Source: Clostridium gelidum
GTDB lineage: Bacteria > Bacillota > Clostridia > Clostridiales > Clostridiaceae
DNA length: 64,000 bases
Assembly (NCBI RefSeq): GCF_019977655.1
Contig: NZ_AP024849.1
Span: 5,977,433-6,041,432, forward strand
Direction of reading: 5' to 3'
Shown: positions 51,712-61,954 of the stretch, piece after piece
How positions within the stretch are numbered: the first letter of the stretch is position 1
How the letters are laid out: the number at the start of each line of letters is the position of its first letter
The notes under the pieces: model-generated
What the model was told of the DNA's origin: nothing
Seen by the model: only the letters and a program-made list of their open reading frames with translations
The model's database searches: none
Translations under genes and position numbers: made by a program

Positions 51712-51743
51712 AAAAATGTGAATTCAAAAGAATTCACATTTTT
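51712..51743. terminator. Symmetric hairpin at the left end of the IS element
   Basis: Perfect 14-bp arms (AAAAATGTGAATTC / GAATTCACATTTTT) with a 4-base loop and A/T runs on both sides. It would act as a terminator in both directions, shielding the transposase from outside promoters. Confidence 0.7.
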
Positions 51744-51757
51744 AGTATAATTAAATT

Positions 51758-53302
51758 ATGTTAAAAACCAAATTATACAATTAAAATTATAATCAATTTA
51801 ATGATAATTATCAACTTATATTACCATTAAATTTAGAAAACTTAATACCAGAAGATGATTCAGTCCGCTTGCTAAGCCATATATTGGAGGGATTAAATTA
51901 TACAAAGTTGTATCAGGCGTACTCTTCCGTTGGAAGAAAACCGGCAGTGGAACCAAAAATCATGTTCAAAATAGTATCGTATGCTTATTCTCAAAATGTT
52001 TATTCTAGTAGAAAAATAGAGAAAGCATGCAAAAGAGATATAAATTTCAAGTGGCTACTTCAAGGCTATAAAGCACCTGATCATGCTACCATTAGTAGAT
52101 TCCGTAAAGAATATCTTTCAAATGAAGTAATTGAAGATTTATTTTATCAACAAGTTAAATATCTAGCAGCTCAAAATGAAATATTATTTGAAAATGTATT
52201 TATTGATGGTACTAAAATCGAAGCGAATGCCAATCGTTATACTTTTGTTTGGAAGAAATCCATTTATAAAAATGAGACAAAAATGTTTGATAAGATTCTT
52301 ACTCTTGCTGAAAATATCAATCTTGAAGAATCGAGAGACTTTATTGCTAAAAAAGAAACATTGATAGATGGTATTGGTAAAAGAAAAACTGCAATTCAGA
52401 AATGGATAGAGCAACTATTTGAATATAAAGAAAGACAAGAAAAATATAATTTCAGTAAAAACATATTATCAAAAAGAAATAGTTATTCTAAAACTGATAC
52501 AGATGCAACTTTTATGCGTATGAAAGATGACCATATGAGAAATGGTCAATTGAAACCTGCATATAATGCACAAATCGCAGTTGAAAGTGAATACGTAACC
52601 GGGGTCGGAATATTTGATGATAGAAATGATATAGCAACATTAATACCTATGCTTAATAATATGCAAGAAAAAATTGGGTATAAATATCTTAATGTAATTG
52701 CAGATTCTGGTTACGAAAGTGAGGAGAACTATTTATTTTTAGAATCTAACAATCAAACTCCGTATATAAAACCACAAACTTATGAAAAGTGGAAAAAAAG
52801 AAGTTTTAAAAATGATATTAGTAAACGTGAAAACATGAAATATGATGCAGAATCAGATTTATATATTTGCCATAATGGTAGAAAGTTGATTCCGACCTCT
52901 ATTATTAATAGAAAATCCGCCAGTGGATACAAATCAGAGGCTACTATCTATGAGTGTGAAAGTTGTGATAACTGTGCTCATAAATCGAAGTGCACGAAAG
53001 CAAAAGGAAATAGAAAGATGCAAGTTTCAAAAACTTTTGTGGAAAAGCGTGAAATATCTTATAGAAATATCACAACTGAATTTGGAACTAAATTAAGAAT
53101 GAACAGATCTATTCAGGTCGAAGGAGCATTTGGAGTTCTAAAAAGTGATTATGAATTCAATAGATTTTTAACACGTGGAAAAAATAGTGTTAAAACTGAA
53201 TTTATTTTGCTTTGTTTTGGCTACAACATTAACAAATTGCATTTAAAAATACAAAATGAAAGAACCCAAAATCATCTTCATGAATTAAAATCTACTGCCT
53301 AA
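51758..53302 (+). pseudogene. IS1182-family transposase interrupted by an early stop codon
   Basis: The transposase has DDE residues visible as VFIDGTKIEANAN, VIADSGYESEENY and SIQVEGAFGVLKSDYEFNRF, plus a Cys-rich zinc segment (CESCDNCAHKSKC). An ATG at 51758 opens a frame MLKTKLYN, interrupted by TAA at 51782-51784, where family members read Gln (CAA to TAA is one change). The frame then continues NYNQFNDNYQLILPLNLE to the end at 53302. A TTG at 51869 could allow a shortened 477-residue product, so complete inactivity is not certain. Confidence 0.75.
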
Positions 53303-53348
53303 TTATGGAATGAAATAAGTAGGCTTATTTGAGTGCGCTTGAAATTCA

Positions 53349-53395
53349 GAAATCTCCCCAAAATTGATTTGATATTTCAATTTTGGGGAGATTTC
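53349..53395. terminator. Strong hairpin at the right end of the IS element
   Basis: Arms of 19 bases pair perfectly (GAAATCTCCCCAAAATTGA and its complement, 9-base loop) and are followed by TTTCTTT. It lies just after the transposase stop codon. Confidence 0.8.
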
Positions 53396-53600
53396 TTTCT
53401 TTGAATCGAAAAGGAGCATCGCTCCTGATCGAAAATCAATCATTTTGCGACACTCCCTCTTTGATTTTTTATATGAAATTATTTAGATATTCTGTATAAA
53501 TGCTTTATATTATATTTATTTATATGTTGTATTTAAGTTATTAATTTTTACATAGTTTTTAAATTCTCTTTTAATATTAATTTATTGAAAAAATCAAAAT

Positions 53601-53616
53601 TGTTTCACGTGAAACA
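53601..53616. promoter_or_regulatory. parS site 1
   Basis: The sequence TGTTTCACGTGAAACA is the 16-bp consensus parS, to which ParB (Spo0J) binds. It is embedded in a longer palindrome (53591-53626, with one mismatched pair). ParA, ParB and Noc are encoded within 4 kb, so these are origin-proximal sites for chromosome segregation. Confidence 0.95.
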
Positions 53617-53654
53617 ATCTTGATTTTCTAAAGTCATCATTTATTATTAATTGC

Positions 53655-53688
53655 AAAAAAATAGAGTGCCAAATAAAATGGCACTCTA
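53655..53688 (-). terminator. Terminator of the DUF4446/parB transcription unit
   Basis: On the minus strand AGAGTGCC / GGCACTCT is followed by seven T (ATTTTTTTG). It lies after the DUF4446 gene. Confidence 0.85.
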
Positions 53689-53704
53689 AATAAAATTCAA
53701 AACT

Positions 53705-54211
53705 TTATTTATCTTCTTTGTTTGATGCTTCATTTAAAACATATAATTCTTCTTCTGAAAGATCGTATCTTGATATTCCTTTATCAATTGGTTTAGCATA
53801 AGTTGTACTTTCCTGTCTTCCATATATACCGGTTAAAATAATACCATCATTGTTATCATCTAGCATAGCTATAGAAAAACTCAAATCACTCCCTACATTT
53901 TCAAAAGCTTTATATCTCATAATCGCTACTTTTTGAATACAATCTTTTAATTTTACTTCTAATTTCTCACATTCTTTTAATGCCTTTTCAGAAACTTCTT
54001 TAGCTTCATCAATGCTATCTAGTCTTTCTAGTAGAATCTCCTCTAGATTCTTATTACTAGTTCCTCTCATGAGCCTTTTATATTTAATCTCAACTCTTCC
54101 TACTGCTTTAAACAAGACTATTACCATTATAAATAATAATATAATTATTATTATCATTCCAACTATTAAATATGGTATTAGCTCATTGATTGTATTAATT
54201 AGTATATCCAA
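53705..54211 (-). CDS. DUF4446 membrane-anchored protein
   Basis: This 168-residue protein has one N-terminal transmembrane helix (about residues 13-36), a coiled coil (about 40-95) and a C-terminal beta-domain with MRYKAFENVGSDLSFSIAMLDDNNDGIILTGIYGR (landmarks only), the DUF4446 signature. It is a common companion of parB in clostridia; its role is unknown. It lies between two parS sites: 23 bases after its start is parS site 2, and site 1 lies beyond its end. It follows parB on the same strand. Confidence 0.88.
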   Translation of the reverse strand: MDILINTINELIPYLIVGMIIIIILLFIMVIVLFKAVGRVEIKYKRLMRGTSNKNLEEILLERLDSIDEAKEVSEKALKECEKLEVKLKDCIQKVAIMRYKAFENVGSDLSFSIAMLDDNNDGIILTGIYGRQESTTYAKPIDKGISRYDLSEEELYVLNEASNKEDK

Positions 54212-54234
54212 TCCCTTGTCATTCCTTTCATAAT

Positions 54235-54250
54235 TGTTTCACGTGAAACA
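54235..54250. promoter_or_regulatory. parS site 2
   Basis: A perfect TGTTTCACGTGAAACA lies between parB and the DUF4446 gene. With site 1, it brackets the DUF4446 gene. Confidence 0.95.
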
Positions 54251-54257
54251 TTAAGTA

Positions 54258-55118
54258 TTAAATATTAATAATATCTAATATCCTTTGTAAATCCTCCTCT
54301 GAATAATATTCAATTTCTATTTTTCCCTTATTTTTTTTATTTGAAACATTCACCTTTGTTCCAAAATAGTTTTGAAGTTGATTCTTTATTTCCTTATAAT
54401 ATGGATTTAAATCATCACTTCTCCAAATAACTTTTTCTTTTTCCTCTTGCTCATTAAACCTCTTTATTAATCTCTCTAATTCTCTAACTGATAACTTTTC
54501 ATCAATTACTTGTTGTGATAATTCATATTGTTTTTGTTTATCACTAATGGTAAGAAGAACTCTCCCATGCCCTTCTGAAAGAATACTTTCAATTATGTAC
54601 TGTTGAACTCTTTCATCTAAATTTGTTAATCTCATTGTATTAGCAATTGCTACTCTTGATTTTCCAATTCTTTTGCTTAATTCTTCTTGTGTTATCTTAA
54701 AATCATTTAATAGCTTTCTATATGCTAATGCCTCTTCAATTGGATTTAAATCTTGACGTTGAATGTTCTCTATTAATGAAATTTCTAATATATCCCTCTC
54801 AGTTAATTCCATTATAATTGCAGGTACATCTTTTAATCCAGCCATTTTAGCAGCTCTCCATCTTCTTTCTCCAGCTACTATAATGTATTTATCCGCCATA
54901 TACTTCCTTAAAATTAAAGGTTGAATTATACCATGAGCTTTAATAGATTCTGCCAACTCAGCTATTTTCTCAGAATCAAATAACTTTCTTGGTTGTTCTT
55001 CATCGCTTTTAATTTTATTTATTGAAATTAATATATTATTATTTTCTTCTCTAAAATCTTCAGGATCTTCAGGTATTAGTGCACCTAATCCTTTTCCTAA
55101 AGTGAATTTCTTTGCCAT
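54258..55118 (-). CDS. parB: Chromosome partitioning protein ParB (Spo0J)
   Basis: This 286-residue CTP-dependent clamp binds parS and spreads. It has the N-terminal GKGLGALIPED motif, the CTP-binding GERRWRAAKMAG (about residues 86-97), the helix-turn-helix ITQEELSKRIGKSRVAIANTMRL (about 136-158) and a C-terminal dimerisation domain. I start at ATG 55116-55118 (MAKKFTLGKG), with AGGTGAT 7 bases upstream; the earlier in-frame GTG overlaps that site. It is 9 bases after parA. Confidence 0.95.
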   Translation of the reverse strand: MAKKFTLGKGLGALIPEDPEDFREENNNILISINKIKSDEEQPRKLFDSEKIAELAESIKAHGIIQPLILRKYMADKYIIVAGERRWRAAKMAGLKDVPAIIMELTERDILEISLIENIQRQDLNPIEEALAYRKLLNDFKITQEELSKRIGKSRVAIANTMRLTNLDERVQQYIIESILSEGHGRVLLTISDKQKQYELSQQVIDEKLSVRELERLIKRFNEQEEKEKVIWRSDDLNPYYKEIKNQLQNYFGTKVNVSNKKNKGKIEIEYYSEEDLQRILDIINI

Positions 55119-55127
55119 TTTTATCAC

Positions 55128-55889
55128 CTACTGCCTTTTCAAAAATTCTTTAGTTAATTTTACGTAGGCCTCTGCACCTTTACATTTTTCATCATATAAC
55201 ATGATTGGTAATCCGAAACTTGGTGCTTCTGCTAATCTTACATTTCTCGAAATTGTTGTTTTATAAACTTTATCCTTAAAATATTTCTGAACTTCTTTTA
55301 AAACTTCATTGCTAAGATTTGTCCTATAATCAAACATAGTCATTACTACGCCTTCAATATCTAAATCTTTATTAAGTGATTTTTTTACTAATTGGATTGT
55401 ATTAACTAATTGACTAACACCTTCTAATGCATAAAATTCGCATTGAATTGGAATTAAAACCGAATCTGCACAAGTTAGCGCATTTATAGTTAATACACCT
55501 AAAGATGGTGGACAGTCAATAAATACATAATCATATTCATCTTTAATTTCATTTAATTTATCTTTCATTATATTCTCTCTATTTTTTCTATTTATAAGTT
55601 CAACCTCAGCTCCTGCAAGCTCCATAGTTGAAGGTGATATAAATAAATTTTGAACTAGGTCACTTCTTACTATTGAATCTTTAATAGGAGTATCAGAAAT
55701 TAAAACATCATAAATAGATAAATCCAAATTATTTTTATCTAATCCTAATCCACTTGTTGTGTTTCCTTGAGGATCTATGTCTATAGTCAAAACTTTATAA
55801 CCCTCCATTGCTAAATATGCACATAAATTTATATTAGTAGTTGTCTTTCCAACTCCACCTTTTTGATTAAAAATGCAAATTGTTTTCAT
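55128..55889 (-). CDS. parA: Chromosome partitioning ATPase ParA (Soj)
   Basis: The 253-residue deviant Walker ATPase works with ParB in origin segregation and controls DnaA. The start MKTICIFNQKGGVGKTTT carries the deviant Walker A motif, and VFIDCPPSLGVLTINAL is Walker B. The length is normal. The start is ATG 55889, with AAAGGGGGG upstream; the longer frame from 55922 is leader. ParB follows after 9 bases. Noc lies upstream on the same strand, separated by 272 bases of A/T-rich sequence. Confidence 0.96.
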   Translation of the reverse strand: MKTICIFNQKGGVGKTTTNINLCAYLAMEGYKVLTIDIDPQGNTTSGLGLDKNNLDLSIYDVLISDTPIKDSIVRSDLVQNLFISPSTMELAGAEVELINRKNRENIMKDKLNEIKDEYDYVFIDCPPSLGVLTINALTCADSVLIPIQCEFYALEGVSQLVNTIQLVKKSLNKDLDIEGVVMTMFDYRTNLSNEVLKEVQKYFKDKVYKTTISRNVRLAEAPSFGLPIMLYDEKCKGAEAYVKLTKEFLKRQ

Positions 55890-56161
55890 GATATGAATTT
55901 CCCCCCTTTCCCATATTATCATTATATATATTTTCCTTATATAATAAAAGAATTATGTCCTAAAAAACATTATTATTATAAATTTATCTTATTAAAAATA
56001 CATTTTAAATAAAATTTCCCTATATAATATAAAACTGTAAAACTATAAATAGGTATGTTTTTAAAGCTATATATAATTTAGTAATTGCATAGTTTTATAT
56101 ATAATGAAAATAGGCTACATTATTGTAACCCTAATTTCACTAATTTAGCTATTATTTATTT

Positions 56162-56944
56162 TTATTTGTTTACCTTTTGAATTTTAACTGTTACTTCTAT
56201 GAATTCATCTTCATCTTTATAAGTATATTCAGCTGGTATATCAAACTTTTGGAATACTTGTTTAATTGTATTCACATATAATTTCGCTGGTAAAACACTT
56301 TTTATATTTCTTTTTGTCTTATTCTTTAGCTCTTCTCCTGCTAATTTAAGCAATTCTGTATTAATAAGTTCTTCTGTTTTCTTTACATTTAATCCATTTT
56401 TTATTACTTTCTGAACAATTACTAATTGCAATTCTTTATTTGGAACAGTAAGTAATGCTCTTGAATGTCTTTCTGTTAATTTATTTTTAAGACATAATTC
56501 TCTAACTTCAGGGCTTAATTTTAATAATCTTAATTTATTAGCAATTGTAGATTGCTTTTTTCCCATTTTTTTTGCTAATTCATCTTGCGTAAAATTATGA
56601 TCATTGATCAAATTATAATATGCTTCTGCTTCTTCAACATAATTTAAATCTTCTCTTTGTAGATTTTCTAGCAAAGCTATTTGAGCTGATTCAGAATCTG
56701 TTATATCAATAACATTACAAGGAACGGTCTCTAGCTTAGCTAATTTAGCAGCTCTAAGTCTTCTTTCTCCTGCTACTAGTTCGAAAACATCCCCTCTTTT
56801 TCTTACCGTAAGTGGTTGAATTATTCCATGTTGTATAATTGATTGCGATAACTCTTCAATTGCTTCTTCATTAAAATATTTACGTGGTTGATAAATATTT
56901 GGAATCACTTTATCTGTATTGATTTTTATTATTTCATTATTCAT
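56162..56944 (-). CDS. noc: Nucleoid occlusion protein Noc
   Basis: The 260-residue ParB paralogue prevents septum formation over the nucleoid. It has GERRLRAAKLAKLE, the helix-turn-helix FTQDELAKKMGKKQSTIANKLRLL and a C-terminal domain different from ParB (landmarks only). It lies next to rsmG, the usual noc position, rather than next to DUF4446. The start ATG 56944 (MNNEIIKINTD) is preceded by GGGATGGG; a GTG 14 codons upstream is also in frame. Confidence 0.87.
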   Translation of the reverse strand: MNNEIIKINTDKVIPNIYQPRKYFNEEAIEELSQSIIQHGIIQPLTVRKRGDVFELVAGERRLRAAKLAKLETVPCNVIDITDSESAQIALLENLQREDLNYVEEAEAYYNLINDHNFTQDELAKKMGKKQSTIANKLRLLKLSPEVRELCLKNKLTERHSRALLTVPNKELQLVIVQKVIKNGLNVKKTEELINTELLKLAGEELKNKTKRNIKSVLPAKLYVNTIKQVFQKFDIPAEYTYKDEDEFIEVTVKIQKVNK

Positions 56945-57080
56945 GTTCCCAACCCATCCCTTATTAAAATACTGTGACAAATTCACTTTACACTACTTAC
57001 TTATTCTACTATAATTATATTTTCCCTTTTTTGTTTTATTTTAAATGTATTTTTTGTAATTAATTACATTGTATTACATA

Positions 57081-57800
57081 TTATTTAAGTGGATCTTTTG
57101 TTATTGATCCTGCTTTTCTTGGATATACCTTAGAACATACTGCTATTTTTTTTACTACAACCAAATTATGCCTCAATTCTGTATCTTCAATATTAACTTC
57201 ACAGATATCTACCAATTCTCCACCAAGAATTTTAATTGCACCTTTGCTCTCTTTAATTTCTTGATCAACTGACGGCCCCTTTAGTGCAATAAAATTTCCA
57301 CCAATTTTTACATATGGTAAACAGAATTCAGACAATACACTCATATTAGCAACTGCTCTAGATGTTGCAATATCAAACTTTTCTCGTAATTTACGATCTC
57401 TTGCTCCATCTTCTGCTCTTGAATGAATTGTAGTCACGTTAGATAATCCTAGATCATTTACAACAGTATTCAAAAAATTAATTCTCTTATTTAAAGAATC
57501 CAATAATGTAACTTTTATATCATCTTTCATAATAGCAATTGGTAATCCTGGAAATCCTGCTCCTGTGCCAACATCTATTAAATTCTTAGCACTTTTTAAT
57601 TCATCTCTTTTAAAAGCTTTGATAGAATCTATAAAATGCTTTTTAATTACTTCTTCATCCTCTACTATAGCAGTTAAATTTATTTTTTCATTCCATTCTT
57701 GAAGAAGTTTCATATAAATTAAAAATTTCTCATATTGCTCCTTTGATAATTGTAAACCAACATCTTCTGCTGATTTAGACATTAAATTATAAAAATCCAT
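57081..57800 (-). CDS. rsmG: 16S rRNA (guanine527-N7)-methyltransferase
   Basis: The 239-residue enzyme methylates G527 of 16S rRNA using SAM. The family's motif I is [16 protein letters not shown] (about residues 73-88), followed by [13 protein letters not shown] and [18 protein letters not shown]. The length is normal. It follows mnmG by 17 bases, with TGGAGGATTT-type Shine-Dalgarno before the ATG, in the conserved mnmE-mnmG-rsmG run. Confidence 0.95.
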   Translation of the reverse strand: MDFYNLMSKSAEDVGLQLSKEQYEKFLIYMKLLQEWNEKINLTAIVEDEEVIKKHFIDSIKAFKRDELKSAKNLIDVGTGAGFPGLPIAIMKDDIKVTLLDSLNKRINFLNTVVNDLGLSNVTTIHSRAEDGARDRKLREKFDIATSRAVANMSVLSEFCLPYVKIGGNFIALKGPSVDQEIKESKGAIKILGGELVDICEVNIEDTELRHNLVVVKKIAVCSKVYPRKAGSITKDPLK

Positions 57801-57817
57801 AAATCCTCCATTAATAA

Positions 57818-59704
57818 TTAAGATTTTTTATTATAGTAATGTTCAAGATAAATAAGTAAAACTGAAATGTCTGCTGGAGATACTCCTGAAATACGTGACG
57901 CTTGCCCTACACTGATTGGTTTGATATTATTTAGCTTTTGCTCAGCTTCTGTCCTTAACCCCTTAATATGGCTATAATCAATATCCTTAGGTAATATCTT
58001 CTTTTCAAACTTTTTAAACTGAGAAACTTGTTCAAGTTGACTTTGAATATATCCCTCATATTTTGTAAGTATATTAAGTTGTTCTCCAATATCATAAGGT
58101 AATTCTTGCCTTTCAGTATCTAATTGTTCTAAATTAAAATAATTCAATTCTGGTCTTTGCATTAATTCATAAAAGCTGACTGGCTTTCTAAGCTCTGCTG
58201 AACTTAATGAAAGTAAAAATTCATTTACTTCTTTTTTATTTGTCACTTTTAATTTCTTTAATCTATCTAATTCATTTTCTACATTTTGCTTTCTTGTTAA
58301 AAATCTAGAGTATCTTTCTTCAGTAACTAATCCAACCCTATGCCCTATCTCAGTTAATCTAAAGTCCGCATTATCTTGACGTAGTAGCAATCTATACTCT
58401 GCTCTAGATGTCATCATCCTATATGGTTCATTAGTTCCCTTAGTAACTAAATCATCTATTAGTACTCCTATATAAGCATCAGAACGAGTTAAAATTAATG
58501 GCTCTTCTGCTTTAGCTTTTAATGCAGCATTTATCCCTGCAACTAATCCTTGTGCTCCTGCTTCTTCATATCCTGAACTTCCATTAAGTTGACCTGCTCC
58601 ATATAATCCTTCAATATCTTTAAACTCTAATGTTGGCTTCAATTGAGTAGGATCAATTGAATCATATTCAATTGCATATGCAGTTCTCATCATTTCAACA
58701 TTTTCAAGTCCAGGTAAAGTTTTAAGCATCCCAATTTGAACTTCTTCAGGTAATGATGAGGAAAATCCTCCTACATACATTTCTAAAGTATCAAGTCCTT
58801 CAGGCTCAATGAATACTTGATGCTGATCTCTATCTGGGAATCTCATTATCTTATCTTCTATAGATGGGCAATATCTAGGTCCTATCCCCTTTATACTTCC
58901 ATTATAAATTGGTGATCTATCTATATTTTCCTTAATTATTTTGCGTGTTTCTTCATTTGTATACGTTAAATAACAAGGTACTTGTTCTTTTTCTAAATTT
59001 TCATTCATAAATGAAAAAGGTATTATTTTATCATCACCATTTTGTTCTATCATTTTTGAGAAATCCACAGATTTCCTATTTATTCTAGCTGGAGTCCCTG
59101 TTTTAAATCTTCTTAATGTAACTCCTAAGTCTAATAATGATTGGGATAAATCATTTGCAGGAAATAATCCATTAGGACCTCCACTATATGACACTTCTCC
59201 AATAATAATTTTCCCCTTTAAATATGTACCTGTTGCAAGTACTACTGATTTACATTTAAAAACAGCACCATTTTTAGTAACTACACCTGTTACTTTTCCA
59301 TCTTCAACATTAAGTTCAGTAACTTCAATTTGCCTTATTTTAAGATTTTCTTGTTCTTCTAAAACTCTTTTCATTCTAAACTGATAATCTTTTTTATCCG
59401 CTTGAGCTCTTAATGAATGAACTGCTGGCCCCTTTGAGGTATTTAACATTCTTGATTGAATAAATGTATTGTCAATGTTAATTCCCATCTCTCCACCAAG
59501 TGCATCAATTTCCCTAACTAAGTGTCCCTTTGCAGTACCACCAATATTCGGATTACAAGGCATTAGTGCTATTGAATCTAAATTTATAGTACATACTAAA
59601 GTATTAAGTCCTAATCTTGCCGATGCAAGTGCTGCCTCACAACCGGCATGACCAGCTCCAACAACTATTACATCAAATTCCCCACCATCATAATTTACTG
59701 CCAT
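57818..59704 (-). CDS. mnmG: tRNA uridine-5-carboxymethylaminomethyl(34) synthesis protein, FAD subunit
   Basis: The 628-residue FAD protein forms with MnmE the complex that modifies wobble U34 of several tRNAs. The N-terminal FAD-binding [42 protein letters not shown] and the C-terminal GRVSPADI-type motif ([13 protein letters not shown]) are typical (landmarks only). The length is normal. It starts 9 bases after the end of mnmE and is followed by rsmG. Confidence 0.97.
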   Translation of the reverse strand: MAVNYDGGEFDVIVVGAGHAGCEAALASARLGLNTLVCTINLDSIALMPCNPNIGGTAKGHLVREIDALGGEMGINIDNTFIQSRMLNTSKGPAVHSLRAQADKKDYQFRMKRVLEEQENLKIRQIEVTELNVEDGKVTGVVTKNGAVFKCKSVVLATGTYLKGKIIIGEVSYSGGPNGLFPANDLSQSLLDLGVTLRRFKTGTPARINRKSVDFSKMIEQNGDDKIIPFSFMNENLEKEQVPCYLTYTNEETRKIIKENIDRSPIYNGSIKGIGPRYCPSIEDKIMRFPDRDQHQVFIEPEGLDTLEMYVGGFSSSLPEEVQIGMLKTLPGLENVEMMRTAYAIEYDSIDPTQLKPTLEFKDIEGLYGAGQLNGSSGYEEAGAQGLVAGINAALKAKAEEPLILTRSDAYIGVLIDDLVTKGTNEPYRMMTSRAEYRLLLRQDNADFRLTEIGHRVGLVTEERYSRFLTRKQNVENELDRLKKLKVTNKKEVNEFLLSLSSAELRKPVSFYELMQRPELNYFNLEQLDTERQELPYDIGEQLNILTKYEGYIQSQLEQVSQFKKFEKKILPKDIDYSHIKGLRTEAEQKLNNIKPISVGQASRISGVSPADISVLLIYLEHYYNKKS

Positions 59705-59713
59705 TGCATTTAC

Positions 59714-61096
59714 CTACTTTCCTACACAAAATTCACTAAAAATCTTATTTAATAAATCTTCTTCTAATTCATCTCCAGTTATTTCACCTAATGCTTTCAT
59801 AGCTGCTGTTATATAAATTGATATTAAATCAAGATATTCATTAGCATTAACTCTATTTAAAGCTATATCACAATTTTCTAGTGATCTATATAATGCTTGT
59901 TTATGCCTTGTATTTGAAATGATTAAACTTTCTGAATTTATTTCCCCATTAAAGAATAAATTCTTAATCTCTGTTTTTAAATCATCAATTCCTTTTCCTG
60001 TTTTTGCAGATATGTCTATCTTATTATCTAAATTATTTCTTACTTCTTGTGATATTTCCATATCTAAATCTGTCTTGTTTAATAATACAATGTATTTTCT
60101 ATTCTTTATTTTATCAAGTATAGCTTTATCCTCTTCATCTATATCCCTAGATGCATCAAGCATTAATATTATTAAATCTGCTTCTTCAATTTTTTCTTTA
60201 GACTTCTCTACACCTATTTTTTCTACTATATCTTCTGTCTCTCTTATTCCTGCCGTATCAGATATTCTAATAGGTATTCCATCAAGATTTATATATTCTT
60301 CAATTACATCTCGAGTTGTTCCAGGAACGTCTGTTACTATTGCTCTTTTTTCCTTTAATAATGCATTAAGTAGCGATGATTTACCAACATTAGGTTTACC
60401 AACAATAACTACATTGAGACCATCTCTTATAATTTTTCCTTCATCAGCATTCGATAATAAATTTTTTATCTTAAATATTGTCTTATCAATACCATCTTTA
60501 ATTTGGAGAACTAAATTATCATCAATAATATCTTCATCATCTTCAGTAAAATCAACTGCATATTCAATTAAAGCTAATACATTTAATAAATATTTCCTTA
60601 ATTCTGTTATTTCTCTTGAAAGTGCTCCATTACTTTGCAACATAGCTGATTTCATTGATAATTCAGTCTTTGCTGTAATTATATCCATAACTGCTTCTGC
60701 TTGACTTAAATCTATTCTACCATTTAAAAATGCTCTCTTCGTAAATTCTCCTGGTTCAGCAAGCCTTGCTCCAGCTCTTATAATTTGATTTAATACACTA
60801 TTAGTTGATACAACTCCACCATGACAATTAATCTCAACTACATTCTCTCCAGTATAACTTTTAGGTGATTTCATATAACTTAGAATAACATCATCAATTA
60901 TTTCTTTATTATCTATCTCTATGACATTTCCGTATTTCATAGTATATGTTTGCATATTTTTGACATCATAATTATTTTTAGCTACAAATATCTTACTAGC
61001 AATACTTAAAGCATTTTCTCCGGAAATTCTAATTATTGCAACGCCACCTTCTCCAATAGGCGTAGCTATTGCACATATAGTATCAAATTCTTTCAT
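59714..61096 (-). CDS. mnmE: tRNA modification GTPase
   Basis: The 460-residue GTPase has an N-terminal formyl-THF-binding domain ([22 protein letters not shown]), a G domain with [15 protein letters not shown] (G1, about residues 226-240), [10 protein letters not shown] (G2), DTAG (G3), NKTD (G4) and the C-terminal FCVGK motif, where the Cys is catalytic (landmarks only). It pairs with MnmG. It follows jag with about 180 bases of hairpin-rich spacer. Confidence 0.97.
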   Translation of the reverse strand: MKEFDTICAIATPIGEGGVAIIRISGENALSIASKIFVAKNNYDVKNMQTYTMKYGNVIEIDNKEIIDDVILSYMKSPKSYTGENVVEINCHGGVVSTNSVLNQIIRAGARLAEPGEFTKRAFLNGRIDLSQAEAVMDIITAKTELSMKSAMLQSNGALSREITELRKYLLNVLALIEYAVDFTEDDEDIIDDNLVLQIKDGIDKTIFKIKNLLSNADEGKIIRDGLNVVIVGKPNVGKSSLLNALLKEKRAIVTDVPGTTRDVIEEYINLDGIPIRISDTAGIRETEDIVEKIGVEKSKEKIEEADLIILMLDASRDIDEEDKAILDKIKNRKYIVLLNKTDLDMEISQEVRNNLDNKIDISAKTGKGIDDLKTEIKNLFFNGEINSESLIISNTRHKQALYRSLENCDIALNRVNANEYLDLISIYITAAMKALGEITGDELEEDLLNKIFSEFCVGK

Positions 61097-61201
61097 TATT
61101 GTCCTCCCTTATACAGAAGAAATTTTTTTTATTAATACAATTTCAGACTACTATCAATTTTACATAACAAAATATAATTAGTCAAAATTATATTAAATAA
61201 A

Positions 61202-61262
61202 CTTTCTTTTTAAATTTATAACCTAAATTTATAAAATTTAGGTTATAAATTTAAAAAGAAAG
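61202..61262. repeat. Perfect 29-bp inverted repeat between jag and mnmE
   Basis: The left arm (61202-61230, beginning CTTTCTTTTTAAATTTATAA) pairs without mismatch with the right arm (61234-61262); the loop is three bases. Its right end overlaps the jag terminator (61258-61275), so the two stems are mutually exclusive. No coding region is involved. The remaining spacer up to mnmE shows nothing further. Confidence 0.85.
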
Positions 61263-61275
61263 CCCTAAGGCTTTC
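61258..61275 (-). terminator. Candidate terminator or attenuator after jag
   Basis: The stem GAAAGCC-CTAA-GGCTTTC lies directly after the jag stop codon and is followed on the minus strand by TTTTTAAATTTA. Confidence 0.65.
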
Positions 61276-61277
61276 TT

Positions 61278-61907
61278 CTACAAATCTTTTTTTAATTCAA
61301 CAACTACTCTTCTAAATGGTTCATCGCCTTCACTATATGTATTAACAAAAGCATTTCCTTGAAGTGCAGAATGAATAATTCTTCTCTCATATGGATTCAT
61401 TGGTTCTAACTTAAATACTTTTCGCGTCTTCTCAACCTTATTAGCTGTCTTAATAGCAACACCTTTAAGAGTTTCCTCTCTTTTGTTCCTATAATTTTCA
61501 GTATCTAGTATAACTTTTTTATGAGGAAGTTCATGTGCCTTATTAACTACTAATGAAACTAAATATTGTATAGAATCCAATGTTTCTCCTCTGTAACCTA
61601 TTATCACGCCCATTTTTTCTCCTGATAAATTGATTCTAAGAATATCATTTTCTTCCTTAAAGTCTATCTGAGCCTCTAGTTCCATACAATTAAGTATATT
61701 TGCTATAAAATCTTTTGCTTCCTCAATATAATCATATTTATTAGAAACCTTAATTCTAGCTGGTTTAACTCCTATAACATTAAATAAACCTTTTGAACCA
61801 TGATTCAAAATCTCAACATTCACCATGCTTTTATCTCTACCTAATTCAATTAAGGCTTTATTTAAGGCTTCTTCAACAGTTTTTCCTTCTACTTCTATTG
61901 ATTTCAT
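61278..61907 (-). CDS. jag: Jag/KhpB-type RNA-binding protein
   Basis: The 209-residue protein has an N-terminal Jag_N domain (SIEVEGKTVEEALNKALIELG), a KH domain with GVIIGYRGETLDSIQYLVSL and an R3H domain near the end (LEPMNPYERRIIHSALQG), which together bind RNA (landmarks only). It controls cell wall and division genes in other Firmicutes. It follows yidC with 47 bases between, the conserved rnpA-yidD-yidC-jag order. Confidence 0.95.
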   Translation of the reverse strand: MKSIEVEGKTVEEALNKALIELGRDKSMVNVEILNHGSKGLFNVIGVKPARIKVSNKYDYIEEAKDFIANILNCMELEAQIDFKEENDILRINLSGEKMGVIIGYRGETLDSIQYLVSLVVNKAHELPHKKVILDTENYRNKREETLKGVAIKTANKVEKTRKVFKLEPMNPYERRIIHSALQGNAFVNTYSEGDEPFRRVVVELKKDL

Positions 61908-61954
61908 CTGTTAATTCACCACCTCTAATATCAAAGCAAACTTAAATCACTTTT

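Larger units (their letters stand above)
51650..53457 (+). mobile_element. IS1182-type insertion sequence
   Basis: The element is about 1.8 kb, with ends that match as inverted repeats at 12 of 15 positions (GGGGCTGTTGCAAAA left; GGGAGTGTCGCAAAA in reverse complement at the right). It carries one transposase gene. A hairpin near the left end (51712-51743, arms AAAAATGTGAATTC) and a 19-bp stem hairpin near the right end (53349-53395) probably block transcription from entering or leaving. Target duplication could not be made out. Confidence 0.82.
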
